Source: Firmicutes bacterium HGW-Firmicutes-15 | Lineage (GTDB): Bacteria > Bacillota > Syntrophomonadia > Syntrophomonadales > Syntrophomonadaceae | Direction of reading: 5' to 3' | Assembly: GCA_002840245.1 (NCBI GenBank) | Contig: PHAA01000004.1 | Coordinates: forward strand, 62,001-126,000 | Length of the DNA: 64,000 nucleotides | Part shown: piece after piece, positions 16,953-25,891 of the stretch | Numbering within the stretch: position 1 is the first letter of the stretch | Layout of the letters: every line of letters begins with the position of its first letter | Notes under the pieces: generated by a model | Told to the model about the DNA's origin: nothing | Seen by the model: the letters and a program-made list of their open reading frames with translations, nothing else | Databases searched by the model: none | Translations under genes and position numbers: made by a program

Positions 16953-17744
16953 CTACATAATTATTTTTTCTAAATGGCTGTAGACGCTGAATCGCTGGCC
17001 TCGGGCAAAACCGACCACAGCGATATCCATCTCATCAGCTAATTCAATTGTTAGTCCGGTAGGCGCAGAACGCGACAGCACCAGTGGAATATTGCCTCGG
17101 GCGGCCTTGATAAGAATTTCTGAGGCGATGCGCCCGCTAAGCAGCAGGCATTTATCATCGGTTGAAATATTATTTCTAAAAGCGTAACCGAGAACCTTGT
17201 CCACTGCATTATGCCGACCGATGTCTTCGTACATACACAGCAATCCTGAATCATCGGCCAGTGCGGCGCTGTGTACCCCGCCAGTTCGGTGAAATGTATC
17301 TGATTTTTCTTCTAATAGATTTATAATACTTAGCAGGTGAGCGGCCGTAAATGTCGCATCGGACTGTACCGGCTTAAGCTGGCGGGCGTCATTAATAAAG
17401 TACAGCCCGGCTCGGCTCTTACCACAGCAGCTGGCTATATGACGGCGTAAGAAATTACTGGTTTGGGGTACCGGAGAACTAGTTTCTATCCACAGTAAAC
17501 CCTCTTCTGCGCGACAGGAGATTTCTAGAATATCGGAAGGCTTTTGCACCAAACCTTCACTGAGCAGAAAACCCACGCCCAGTTCTTCATACCCTCCGGG
17601 AGAACAGACCATAGTGGCCAGCTCCACATGATTAAGAAAAAGAGTTAAGGGAGTCTCCTGGACAATCGAATCCTCAATATGCTCTATTGTACCATGGTTG
17701 TATACGGTGATTTCTCGATTCTGGCTGATTGCTGGTTCGGGCAT
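16953..17744 (-). CDS. fdhD: Formate dehydrogenase accessory sulfurtransferase FdhD
   Basis: FdhD passes sulfur from cysteine desulfurase to the molybdenum cofactor of formate dehydrogenases. The 263-residue protein shows ETPLTLFLNHVELATMVCSPGGYEELGVGFLLSEGLV, the active Cys pair in SCCGKSRAG, the GGVHSAAL and YEDIGRHNAVDKVLG motifs, and SRSAPTGL near the end. AAAGGAG sits ten bases before ATG 17744, and a promoter lies further upstream inside the longer frame, so this start is preferred over 17822. Formate dehydrogenases of anaerobes are often selenoproteins, consistent with UGA decoding in this host. Confidence 0.9.
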   Translation of the reverse strand: MPEPAISQNREITVYNHGTIEHIEDSIVQETPLTLFLNHVELATMVCSPGGYEELGVGFLLSEGLVQKPSDILEISCRAEEGLLWIETSSPVPQTSNFLRRHIASCCGKSRAGLYFINDARQLKPVQSDATFTAAHLLSIINLLEEKSDTFHRTGGVHSAALADDSGLLCMYEDIGRHNAVDKVLGYAFRNNISTDDKCLLLSGRIASEILIKAARGNIPLVLSRSAPTGLTIELADEMDIAVVGFARGQRFSVYSHLEKIIM

Positions 17745-17792
17745 TTTAAGACCCACTCCTTTACCTAGGATCGCGCTATTAAGTTCAAAATC

Positions 17793-17822
17793 AATATACA
17801 CAAATCCCATAGGGAATGTCAA
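17793..17822 (-). promoter_or_regulatory. Sigma-A promoter of fdhD-nadA
   Basis: On the minus strand TTGACA (17817-17822) and TATATT (17793-17798) are separated by 18 bases, 49 bases upstream of the fdhD ATG at 17744. It overlaps the longer fdhD reading frame, which supports the shorter start. Confidence 0.6.
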
Positions 17823-17828
17823 GTATAT

Positions 17829-18281
17829 TTATTTGTCTCCTATAACTTCCACGTTATCACCAGTTCTAACCCATCCGGAAGTAAGTGTCTTAGCAAAGAT
17901 TCCTTCAATGGGCATTACACAGGTTCCGACCTGCTTTTTTATAGCGCAGGCTTTGTTATGGCATTCTTTACCAATCTGAGTTACTTCCATCTGCACTTCT
18001 CCTATCTGAAGGCGGGTACCTATTGGCAGGGCAGCTACATCAATGCCTGCCACTGTCAGATTTTCCGCGAAATCTCCATAGTCAATGACCGCTCCTAAAG
18101 CGCGCATTTTTTCTACGCTGGAAAGTGACAAAAGGCTTACCTGGCGGTGCCAGTCTCCGCTGTGTGCATCCACCTCGATGCCCCAGTCAGACTTAATATA
18201 AGCTTCATTAATATTATGCTTCTTTTCTCCCCGTTTTTCGGAGATGTTCACGGCCAGAACCTGCCCTGTTTTCATATTCAT
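17829..18281 (-). CDS. MOSC-domain protein
   Basis: A 150-residue MOSC-domain protein with GIEVDAHSGDWHRQVSLLS near residue 35, YGDFAENLTVAGIDVAALPIGTRLQIG, and the conserved Cys in IGKECHNKACAIKKQVG near 115. MOSC proteins bind or transfer sulfurated molybdenum cofactor or act on related sulfur carriers. It is upstream of and on the same strand as fdhD, a sensible pairing. AAAGG precedes ATG 18281 by about 11 bases; an alternative start is two codons further in. Confidence 0.82.
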   Translation of the reverse strand: MNMKTGQVLAVNISEKRGEKKHNINEAYIKSDWGIEVDAHSGDWHRQVSLLSLSSVEKMRALGAVIDYGDFAENLTVAGIDVAALPIGTRLQIGEVQMEVTQIGKECHNKACAIKKQVGTCVMPIEGIFAKTLTSGWVRTGDNVEVIGDK

Positions 18282-18458
18282 TAGAACAACGACCTTTCTT
18301 GTTTGCAAATACGACTATTTACCTAAGAATTATAGAATACAGCTAAAGAAATGACAAGGTACAAAACAAAGTGCTTGTTGCTGTGGAAATAGTTTCATTC
18401 TGCATACCGATTCCTATGCGGGGAAAGATATAGAAAATTACGCAGGAGATTTGTAAGA

Positions 18459-20033
18459 ATGAAAAAAATTTCTAGAAAGCCACTAGCAGATGATCAAGCC
18501 TGGAAAGAAGCGAAGCAGAAGATACCGGATACCCAACTTCCAGCAGCTTTAAACGACAAAATGCAGATGTTGCAGCCTTACCTACAAAAGGGTGCTGATA
18601 TTATCACGCGGCCTTTTTATCTGGAGGGGGAACCTCCGCTCTCGGCGGTATCTATTCATTTGAACAAAGTAATTGATGATGAAGCCCTTAACCAGCATAT
18701 TCTTCGGCCTTTAATGCTGAATTGCAGGAGGGAGAGTATTCAGGATTTGGGTGCCCAAAACTTGATAGATGCTATTTATAAGACTTCTATAACCGCGAGC
18801 CAGATAAGAAAGATAAATACTTTTGCAGCGCTGGTACAGACCATTTTTGATGGATTTACAGTTTTGCTGTTTGACGGCATAGAGGAAGTTTTAGTAATAG
18901 ATATTCACGGTGGTGAATTCAGGGCTATTGATGCACCCCCGGCTGAGCAAACTATGCGTGGCTCCCGGGAAGGTTTTATTGAAATACTAGATGTCAATAT
19001 TGCACTTGTTCGCCGCAGGTTGAGAGATCCCAATCTGGTAGTGGAAAAAACCCTGGTTGGTACTAGGACCCGCACCCAGGCAGCTATTCTATATATTGCA
19101 GACATTGCTGATCCTAAAATTGTTAGCGAAGTTAAGAGTAGAATTGACCAGATGAACTTAGACGGTATAGTAGCGTCCGGGTATGTTGAACAATTCATTG
19201 AGGACAACCCGTACAGTATTTTCCCTCAGACTTTTACTACCGAGCGGCCCGATAGGATGGTACCGTTATTGTTAGAAGGGCGAATAGGAATAATAGTTAA
19301 TAATACCCCGCTAGCGCTTGTTGTTCCGGCTTTGTTTGTACAGTTTATACAGGCATCGGAAGATTATTATGAGAGATCTATATTTTCCAGCTATATTAGA
19401 ATCCTGAGATATTTAGCATTATTAGTCGCCATATCCTTTCCAGCATTGTATATAGCGCTCCTGAGTTTTCAGCCTGAGCTTATTCCTTATGATTTGGTGA
19501 TAAGCTTCTCCCGGGCGCGCTCCAGCGTTCCCTTTCCAGTAATAGTAGAAGCCTTGGTTATGGAAATTATTATTCAACTGGTTATCGAGGCAGGCTTGCG
19601 TCTTCCCCAACAAATCGGGCAGACCGTGGGCGTAGTTTCAGGTATTATTTTGGGTCAGGCGGCCATAAGTGCTAAGCTGGCCAGTCCCATTGTAATTCTA
19701 ATAATATCTGTTTCAATTATATGCACTTATGCCCTTCCCTCAGCCAGCATGGTACTAACTACCAGGCTGCTCAGGCTTCCCATAATGTTACTGGCTGCCA
19801 CATTTGGTATATTCGGTATATCTTTCGGGTGGATGATTGTTCAGACTCATCTTATAGGCCTGGAGAGTATCGGCGTTCCCTATTTTTCTCCTCTGGCCCC
19901 TATGCGCTATCCAGACCTGAAGGACTCGTTTATACGTGTTTTTCTTAAGAAGATGAACCGAAGGCCTGTTTCCATACCTATGCAGGATAGGAAAAGACAG
20001 GGCAATGATGGGAAGGGGCCAGAACAGCAATGA
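18459..20033 (+). CDS. gerAA: Spore germinant receptor subunit A (GerAA family)
   Basis: A 524-residue GerA-family A subunit. The hydrophilic N-terminal half (about 1-290) includes DGFTVLLFDGIEEVLVIDIHGGEFRAIDAPPAEQTMRGSREGF (family RSVEEP/PxxExxxRGPREGF region) and the C-terminal half has about five membrane helices with PFPVIVEALVMEIIIQLVIEAGLRLP and QTVGVVSGIILGQAAISA. It forms a receptor in the inner spore membrane with the next two gene products. GCAGGAG precedes the ATG; the 3' end overlaps gerAB by four bases. Confidence 0.93.
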   Translation: MKKISRKPLADDQAWKEAKQKIPDTQLPAALNDKMQMLQPYLQKGADIITRPFYLEGEPPLSAVSIHLNKVIDDEALNQHILRPLMLNCRRESIQDLGAQNLIDAIYKTSITASQIRKINTFAALVQTIFDGFTVLLFDGIEEVLVIDIHGGEFRAIDAPPAEQTMRGSREGFIEILDVNIALVRRRLRDPNLVVEKTLVGTRTRTQAAILYIADIADPKIVSEVKSRIDQMNLDGIVASGYVEQFIEDNPYSIFPQTFTTERPDRMVPLLLEGRIGIIVNNTPLALVVPALFVQFIQASEDYYERSIFSSYIRILRYLALLVAISFPALYIALLSFQPELIPYDLVISFSRARSSVPFPVIVEALVMEIIIQLVIEAGLRLPQQIGQTVGVVSGIILGQAAISAKLASPIVILIISVSIICTYALPSASMVLTTRLLRLPIMLLAATFGIFGISFGWMIVQTHLIGLESIGVPYFSPLAPMRYPDLKDSFIRVFLKKMNRRPVSIPMQDRKRQGNDGKGPEQQ

Positions 20034-21133
20034 AGGATAAAGCAGGCTCAACTATTAGCAGTAAGCAGTTAATCTTCCTTATTATCGGTTCACAGATTGG
20101 TATAAGATTATTATATTTGCCTCGAGAAATTACCGGCATTGCCCAGGAGGATGCATGGCTGGCCATGCTTATCGCCACCATAGTGCCAATTGTTTCGTTA
20201 TTTCTGATTGACCGTTTAGGTAAGCGTATGCCGGAAATGGGTTTTACTCAAATGAGTCAGGCACTTTTTGGCAGGTTTTTCGGGTCAATTCTAATTATCC
20301 TTTTTATTGTCTATGTTATTGGGTTTGAATCGGTAGTTGTCCGCATCTTTTCCGAAGTTACGAAGCTGTATCTTCTGCCCAGAACTCCCCTGGTAGTAAT
20401 AGTCTTTATGTTCATCTTTACAGTTGTATATGCCGGGAGTAAAGGGGCCAGAGTAATTGGGAGGTTAAATGAGCTGCTGTTCTATCTTCTTCTAGTTAAC
20501 TTCTTGGTTTTGATGATACCCATTGGGGAAGCAGACTATACCAATCTCTTACCGGTAGGAGAAGCGGGATGGGATGGAATCGGCAGGGGTGTCCTAATAG
20601 CGGCCCAATATTATGCCGGTATTGAAATACTCCTGGTGTTCTATTCACTGGTTAATAGGAAGGATGAGATCTTAAAAGCAGGGATTATAGCTACAGGCAT
20701 AACCGCAGTATTATATGTTGTAATTGTATTAATATGTGAATCGGTATTTGGTGTAGCAGGTATGCAACACCAGTTATTCCCAGGCTTGGTTTTGCTCAAG
20801 GTTGTTCAAATACCGGTTATCGAGCGTTTGGAATTCATATTCCTGTTTTTCTGGATGGGCATGGGAGCTAGGCCGGCGATTAACATGGGCTTTGCTGCTT
20901 CGTTGTCTCTTACCCAGCTGCTAAAATTAGATGAGAAGAAATACCTGCCCTATCTACTAATGGTGATTGGATTAGCGATGTACATTCTAGCGCTTCTTCC
21001 CCCAAATCTTCTAACAGTGTTCGATATGGCGAGATATGCCGGATACGGTTTTTATGTGATTGGAATTGTTTACCCCTTAATTTACCTCATCATGGCATTT
21101 GCGCGCGGGGGGAAGGTGAAACAGAGTGCTTAG
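20030..21133 (+). CDS. gerAB: Spore germinant receptor subunit B (GerAB family transporter)
   Basis: A 367-residue endospore germination permease of the APC superfamily with about ten hydrophobic helices, beginning ISSKQLIFLIIGSQIGIRLLYLPREI. GerAB proteins bind the germinant. ATG 20030 overlaps the gerAA stop (ATGA), so translation is coupled, and its end overlaps gerAC by eight bases. The germinant cannot be inferred from sequence. Confidence 0.92.
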   Translation: MKDKAGSTISSKQLIFLIIGSQIGIRLLYLPREITGIAQEDAWLAMLIATIVPIVSLFLIDRLGKRMPEMGFTQMSQALFGRFFGSILIILFIVYVIGFESVVVRIFSEVTKLYLLPRTPLVVIVFMFIFTVVYAGSKGARVIGRLNELLFYLLLVNFLVLMIPIGEADYTNLLPVGEAGWDGIGRGVLIAAQYYAGIEILLVFYSLVNRKDEILKAGIIATGITAVLYVVIVLICESVFGVAGMQHQLFPGLVLLKVVQIPVIERLEFIFLFFWMGMGARPAINMGFAASLSLTQLLKLDEKKYLPYLLMVIGLAMYILALLPPNLLTVFDMARYAGYGFYVIGIVYPLIYLIMAFARGGKVKQSA

Positions 21134-22274
21134 AAGAGTATCTAGAAAAATGTTGTTAGTTTTCATTATGGCGATACAGATTATTACTCTATCAGGTTGC
21201 TGGGATTATCGGGATATCAACAGTGTTGCTTTGCCACAACTCGGTGCTTATGATATACACGAAGAAAGTAGGAGTGGTACCAGTGATCTTCCCCAGGAAG
21301 AAAAGCTGGTTGATTTAACCGTGGTGATACCTAATCTTTCCGAGGAGGTCAAAGCTAAATTTAGAATTGAGAAAACACCAGGATTGCTGATTGGCAATTC
21401 TAGAGGTCAAAAGCCCTATTCGTCGCCCGGAGATTATTCCCCGGCTGTCGCCAGTATAATAGTGTTTGGAGAAGATGAAGCGGCTACTGGATTAAACAAG
21501 CTTAACGAAGCCTTATCCAGGGGAGCCAAGAACCCCCATACCGTAAATTATTCAGTAGCAGAAGGCAGAGGAGAAAATATTCTGCGCGTCCCCACCGATG
21601 ATTACTCTACTATGGGAGATTATCTCAGACTGTTACTGAGGTCATCGGAGAAAAGAGGTTTTATTCCTTCCTCTACCCTGCATCAGTTTGAGGTTGATCA
21701 GAATCCGGGAAAAAATCCCGTTATGCCATTATTAATTATTAAGGACGAGAAAGTAATGGTTAATGGTGCGGCAATTTTTAATAAAGATAAAATGATCGGC
21801 AAGGTGGGTTTAAAAGAAACCCAATACCTAATGATGCTAAGAGGGATTGAGTCTAATGGTAACTTACCATATATCCTAAATAAAGATGGCAAGATTTACG
21901 ATTATGGTTCGCTTTCTATTACCAACAACAGAAAAGTAACGATGGAGCGCAACGGTAATGAATTCACCTTTAACATAAGCATAATTTTGGAGGGGGGTCT
22001 GAACGAACATTCCAGCAATGTCTTGTTTACTCAGAACAAAGATTTGCGCAAGGAAATTGAGGATCAGGTTACCTCTGATATTACCGAAGGCTGCAATAAG
22101 TTCATCAAGAGAATGCAGGAAGAATATAAAGTCGACTGTATTGATATTAGCAAATATGCCCTGGCTAAATGGCGAAAAGAATTGCAGCCCACAATTGATC
22201 AAGGTTTTATCGAAAATGTTGCTATCAAGGTTGATGTAAAAATGAAGCTAAAAAGCATAGGGGAATTGAATTAG
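21126..22274 (+). CDS. gerAC: Spore germinant receptor subunit C (GerAC lipoprotein)
   Basis: A 382-residue Ger(x)C lipoprotein. The signal peptide ends at LSGCWDYRDINS, the typical GerAC lipobox followed by C-W-D-x-R-x-I. The rest has the domain order of GerAC proteins, with PVMPLLIIKDEKVMVNGAAIFNKDKMIGK near 200. It starts at GTG 21126 after GGGGGAAGGTG and overlaps gerAB. It completes a gerA-B-C tricistron. Confidence 0.92.
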   Translation: MLRRVSRKMLLVFIMAIQIITLSGCWDYRDINSVALPQLGAYDIHEESRSGTSDLPQEEKLVDLTVVIPNLSEEVKAKFRIEKTPGLLIGNSRGQKPYSSPGDYSPAVASIIVFGEDEAATGLNKLNEALSRGAKNPHTVNYSVAEGRGENILRVPTDDYSTMGDYLRLLLRSSEKRGFIPSSTLHQFEVDQNPGKNPVMPLLIIKDEKVMVNGAAIFNKDKMIGKVGLKETQYLMMLRGIESNGNLPYILNKDGKIYDYGSLSITNNRKVTMERNGNEFTFNISIILEGGLNEHSSNVLFTQNKDLRKEIEDQVTSDITEGCNKFIKRMQEEYKVDCIDISKYALAKWRKELQPTIDQGFIENVAIKVDVKMKLKSIGELN

Positions 22275-22334
22275 CGCATAGCACGGACTACATTAGAGCA
22301 TTCTGGATATAATAGGATTAACAGGAAAGGAGTA

Positions 22335-22496
22335 ATGAGCAAGGTTGTCGGAGAAGATGGTTTCGTATGAGATGTAATTACAGTAAAAAGAGAATTGCAA
22401 CGTTTATCTCTGGAGCATTGGCTACAGGATGATATACACAAATGGACCTGGTGGCTAAACTTAGTTTTGACTATCGCGCCAAATGTAAGGATTTAA
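22335..22496 (+). pseudogene. Remnant of a small membrane-protein gene (CBO0543-like) with in-frame TGA
   Basis: From ATG 22335, with a good ribosome site (GGAAAGGAG), the frame runs 11 codons, meets TGA at 22368-22370, and continues in frame as RELQRLSLEHWLQDDI and KWTWWLNLVLTIAPN to TAA 22494. That second part looks like the N-terminus of small Firmicute membrane proteins of the CBO0543 type, which continue for over 100 more residues. The rest is missing, so it is best read as a decayed gene. The remainder of the 328-base gap holds nothing I recognise. Confidence 0.5.
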
Positions 22497-22602
22497 ATAC
22501 TTTGCCAGTCTATGAAAATTGAGATGCAGATGATGTTTGCCCATCAGATAAAATGACGAACCATTAACAGTTATTAATACCAGAACGAGGGTGTAATTAA
22601 CA

Positions 22603-23373
22603 ATGCAAGAAGTTCAGATTCCAATAGTACGCAGACCTAAATCTGCAATAACAGGACACTCAATCAATACCTTTCATTTGCGAAATCCCTTGGTTGTTGC
22701 TTGGTGGTCGTTAACATATCCAGGATTTGGACATTTAAGATTAGTAAGTGTGGGTAAGGGTGTGTTTTTATTTTCCGGCGAATTACTAATAAATACCTAC
22801 TCACATCTCAATCTTGCCATTCTATACAGCTTTACCGGCAATTTTGTGATGGCCAAACAGGTCTTGGATACCAATTTATTGCTGCTTTACTGTGGAATAC
22901 TGGTATTTTCAGTGTGGGATAGTTACCGTGCAACGATAGAGATAAACAAGTTCTCCGTCCTGGCCGATCATGAAAATGCTCCTATGGTTCCAATGGTGAT
23001 AGGGTCTGCAGGACTTAATGCGATGGAAAAACGCAATCCCTGGGTAGCCATGGCCTGGGCCATATTAATACCGGGAGCAGGCCACCTTTATTGCATGTCA
23101 CTTATTCCAGCTCTGTTTATGATGGTAGGTGGAGCATCAATTATGTATTTTTCACATTTACTGCCAGCCATTCACTATACCGCAATGGGCCAATTTGCCC
23201 AAGCAAAAGCGGTACTTGATTGGCAGTGGCTCTTGAACGTACCGTCTTTTTATTGTTTTAGTATTTATGATTCTTATGTGAAATCAGTAGAGATAAATAA
23301 GATATTTGATCAGGAACAGGCCCAGTTCTTTAAGAATAAATACCAAAGTGCGCTGTTCAAAATGCCAATATAA
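22603..23373 (+). CDS. Membrane protein with internal duplication, family not recognised
   Basis: A 256-residue protein with roughly six hydrophobic segments in two homologous halves. Each begins RNP.V...W....PG.GHL (residues about 26-45 and 144-164), continues with a hydrophobic stretch and an A.QVLD/A.AVLDWQWLL helix, and ends with a WDSYRATIEINK or YDSYVKSVEINK motif (about 110-122 and 226-238). The second half ends in a charged tail. The duplicated PG-x-GH-L element suggests a repeated membrane hairpin. I do not know a function. AGGGTG lies upstream of ATG 22603, and the next gene follows after 21 bases. Confidence 0.75.
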   Translation: MQEVQIPIVRRPKSAITGHSINTFHLRNPLVVAWWSLTYPGFGHLRLVSVGKGVFLFSGELLINTYSHLNLAILYSFTGNFVMAKQVLDTNLLLLYCGILVFSVWDSYRATIEINKFSVLADHENAPMVPMVIGSAGLNAMEKRNPWVAMAWAILIPGAGHLYCMSLIPALFMMVGGASIMYFSHLLPAIHYTAMGQFAQAKAVLDWQWLLNVPSFYCFSIYDSYVKSVEINKIFDQEQAQFFKNKYQSALFKMPI

Positions 23374-23394
23374 TCTGTATAAGGAGGAACACAA

Positions 23395-23856
23395 ATGTAC
23401 CTGGTAGCATCGTTTCATTATTGTCTGCATACCGAAATAGCTATCGCCAAGGTGGAAGAACTGGGTATTAAGAAGGAGCAGATATTCGCTGTTCCCCTTG
23501 AAATAAAGGGAGAGACCCGAAACATTTTCGATACCATTCATCATGCCGACGGGGTTAGCATGTTTGATGGGGGGGCTATCCTGGGTACCGCATGCATGGT
23601 TCTAGGTGTCATCTATGGTTTTGTTTGGGCATGGGGGCCGATTATATGCGGATTATTAGGGCTAGGAGGAGGGTTCCTGGTGGGTTTCCTGCTCGACATT
23701 TCATTCAGTAAATTTAAGCATTCCAAGGCAAGGCGCAATGAAAAGGACGGGGAGCTATTTCTCATTGTGAACTGTGATCCGCATCAAGTTGAACAGGTGA
23801 AAAAAACTCTTTGGGACCATCTGGCTTTAGGGGTAGCTGTTTTGCCCGGTAATTAA
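23395..23856 (+). CDS. Small membrane protein, unknown function
   Basis: A 153-residue protein: an N-terminal alpha/beta part (YLVASFHYCLHTEIAIAKVEELGIKKEQIFAVPLE), a glycine-rich pair of membrane segments (about 60-105), and a C-terminal beta/alpha part (ELFLIVNCDPHQVEQVKKTLWDH). This resembles small proteins with a ferredoxin-like fold interrupted by a Gly-rich membrane hairpin, as in general-stress/DUF1269-like proteins, but I cannot assign it. AAGGAGG precedes the ATG. Probably cotranscribed with the preceding gene. Confidence 0.7.
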   Translation: MYLVASFHYCLHTEIAIAKVEELGIKKEQIFAVPLEIKGETRNIFDTIHHADGVSMFDGGAILGTACMVLGVIYGFVWAWGPIICGLLGLGGGFLVGFLLDISFSKFKHSKARRNEKDGELFLIVNCDPHQVEQVKKTLWDHLALGVAVLPGN

Positions 23857-23917
23857 AATCAGGGTCAATCCTGAGCCCACCCTAAGACGCGTTAATATTT
23901 CGTTATTAGCGATGCAC

Positions 23918-24394
23918 TCAACTCTGCCGCATTATTGTGCTGGAAGTCAAAATCGGGATAAAGCGGTTTCGGCGTTTTATTCCCAGAGTTGCATAATATG
24001 CTTTTTGTGGCTGCAGGCGAAACCGACATTGACCAGCTATAGTTTTGACCCACATATCAGAGAACTGCAACTGTTCACCCGCTTCGTTAACACGCAGGAC
24101 GATATGCCGCATATCCGGGCTTACCCCGCAGTCTGAACAAATTTCCTCCCATTTGGCCCGGCTCAAGTTCCAGTATACCAGACCATATTCATCATCATTA
24201 CGCTGAATTTTAATAGTGTTCCGGGCTAGATAAAACTCAGCGGCGGTATTTAACGCTAGTTCAGGTGCAGCTTCAAAATCAAAGCGAATGGGTCTCGTTA
24301 TTCTTTTTTCGTCAGCTTCAAGGGTGTTTAATACCCAATAGACCAGCATAGTCAAAACCACGGCCACGATAGAGATAAAAAGCAAAGGGGTCAT
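23918..24394 (-). CDS. Membrane-anchored DUF4912-like protein
   Basis: A 158-residue minus-strand protein with one N-terminal helix (LLFISIVAVVLTMLVYWVL) and a soluble domain containing DEYGLVYWNLSRAKWEEIC and a C-terminal YYATLGIKRRNRFIPIL-like stretch. The YxYWxLS core and later strand resemble DUF4912, a fold found in some Firmicute envelope or spore proteins. No enzyme motif is seen. An AGGAGGT-like site (in TAATAACGGAGGTATATTAT) precedes the start. Confidence 0.65.
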   Translation of the reverse strand: MTPLLFISIVAVVLTMLVYWVLNTLEADEKRITRPIRFDFEAAPELALNTAAEFYLARNTIKIQRNDDEYGLVYWNLSRAKWEEICSDCGVSPDMRHIVLRVNEAGEQLQFSDMWVKTIAGQCRFRLQPQKAYYATLGIKRRNRFIPILTSSTIMRQS

Positions 24395-24539
24395 ATAATA
24401 TACCTCCGTTATTAAGGGAATATTTTAGGATAGTATTCCCAATCCGGCAGATTTAATAAGCACTTTTATTCCTAAATAAATATGCCAGACGAAAACGGGG
24501 TATATAGAGTATAATGGGTTAGATTAGGAGGGAACTGCT

Positions 24540-25238
24540 TTGACGGAAAGACCACGTTGGGGTTTTATGGATATTATAGTGGTTTATGTAGGGGTTATGG
24601 CCGTTAGTATTTTGACGAGCATGCTGGGCAAAAACATACCCGGTTTGCTGCCTGGCGAACTGGGCCATTTCCTGACTGGATTCCTGGTGCAATTTCTAGC
24701 TACAGTAGGCTTCGTATATCTATTTGCGGTATTTTTACCGCGGGGCCAGTGGAAAGACCTTGGTTTTAGCAAAGCCCGGCCCGGTTCTTATTTCCGTTAC
24801 GGGTTCATGGGTGGGATATTACTAATCATTATGGTACTGGCCCTAGGCTATGTGTTAAAATATTTGCAGCCTGATCTGCAACCACAGTATTATGAGGAAA
24901 TGTTGAGGTCAGCCACGAGACTATCAGATTTCTCGGTTATTTTAATGGTGGGGGCGATTCTCGCGCCGCTGTCCGAGGAACTTTTTTATCGGGGCATGAT
25001 TTATCCGGTATTTCGAAAGTACCTAGGACCAATGTGGGGAGCTATTTTGGCCGGTTTGGTTTTCGGTCTGGCCCATTGGGATTTGTGGCGCACGATACCT
25101 CTGGCATTAGGGGGTATAGGGCTTTGTTATATCTACGAGAAGAGCGGCAGTATACTAGTCTCTGTTGTTGCCCACGGGGTATGGAATGGAGTTATGTCCA
25201 TCCTTATTTATCTGACTATATCTCGGGGAATGTTATAA
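24540..25238 (+). CDS. CPBP-family intramembrane metalloprotease
   Basis: A 232-residue polytopic protein of the Rce1/CPBP (Abi) family. [27 protein letters not shown] holds the EExxxR motif, FGLAHW the first His motif, and VVAHGVWN the last, which together form the membrane-embedded metalloprotease site. It starts at TTG 24540 after AGGAGGG. Substrate unknown. Confidence 0.88.
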   Translation: MTERPRWGFMDIIVVYVGVMAVSILTSMLGKNIPGLLPGELGHFLTGFLVQFLATVGFVYLFAVFLPRGQWKDLGFSKARPGSYFRYGFMGGILLIIMVLALGYVLKYLQPDLQPQYYEEMLRSATRLSDFSVILMVGAILAPLSEELFYRGMIYPVFRKYLGPMWGAILAGLVFGLAHWDLWRTIPLALGGIGLCYIYEKSGSILVSVVAHGVWNGVMSILIYLTISRGML

Positions 25239-25284
25239 TGACTGTAAAGATTGTATTTTTATAATTTTAGGAGAGGTGACATTA

Positions 25285-25587
25285 ATGCCTATTTATGATT
25301 ACAAATGTGAAAACTGCGGGCGTTTTGAAAAGGTGCAGAGGATAACAGAGGAAGTACTGCAGGATTGTCCGAAATGTGGGGGACAGGTACAAAGGTTAAT
25401 AAGTAAGAATGTTGGTATTGTTCTCAAGGGTGGAGGTTTCTATAGTACTGACAACAAAATATTAAAAGACCGGGTACGCAATCTTAACAAAGACCGTCAA
25501 ACGGATAATCAGGCCCTTCTGGATGGCGATGTTAAGTCCTATGTTGAGCAGTCTGAAACTACTACGCAAAAAGCTGTTGAAGCATAA
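25285..25587 (+). CDS. FmdB-family zinc-ribbon protein
   Basis: A 100-residue FmdB-type regulator-like protein. [20 protein letters not shown] and CPKCGG give a CxxC...CxxC zinc ribbon within the first 35 residues; [10 protein letters not shown] is also typical. The C-terminus is charged and low in complexity. ATG 25285 lies after AGGAGAGGTG. It is 46 bases after the protease gene. Confidence 0.82.
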   Translation: MPIYDYKCENCGRFEKVQRITEEVLQDCPKCGGQVQRLISKNVGIVLKGGGFYSTDNKILKDRVRNLNKDRQTDNQALLDGDVKSYVEQSETTTQKAVEA

Positions 25588-25798
25588 GGGACTATCACCC
25601 TGCGGGTACCACTGGTGTTCGCTAGCGCTTACTAATAATGTTGCAAGGAATAAATAAGGCAGAATACTCCGAGGATTTTTTGCGCTAGACAAGGCGTCAA
25701 AGCGTGGTAATACTGGAGGTATTGGCGCGTTTTGATAACGAAGTATAGAGCGGAAAAGACCGGAGTAAATGACTAGTTTATTTCTTGTTAGTCCCTAG
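25588..25798 (+). repeat. MITE-like element, copy 1
   Basis: The segment starts AGGGACTATC right after the FmdB stop and ends TTAGTCCCTAG, forming terminal inverted repeats. Its internal 154 bases (about 25644-25797) match 30117-30270 in reverse complement, including the runs GGAATAAATAAG, AATACTCCGAGGA, GATAACGAAGTATAG and CCGGAGTAAATGACT. It has no reading frame, so it would depend on a transposase elsewhere. Confidence 0.75.
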
Positions 25799-25891
25799 GT
25801 TCCCTGGACGGGGATTTTTTCACGATAGGAAGGATAATTGTATTCTTTTAGCGTATTAATAAATTTAAGGGAAGTAATAGGAGTGAACGAT

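Noticed and set aside
22368-22370. Second selenocysteine codon in the small membrane-gene remnant
   Set aside because: No redox-type context, the reading frame is truncated downstream, and no SECIS-like hairpin is evident, so decay is more likely.
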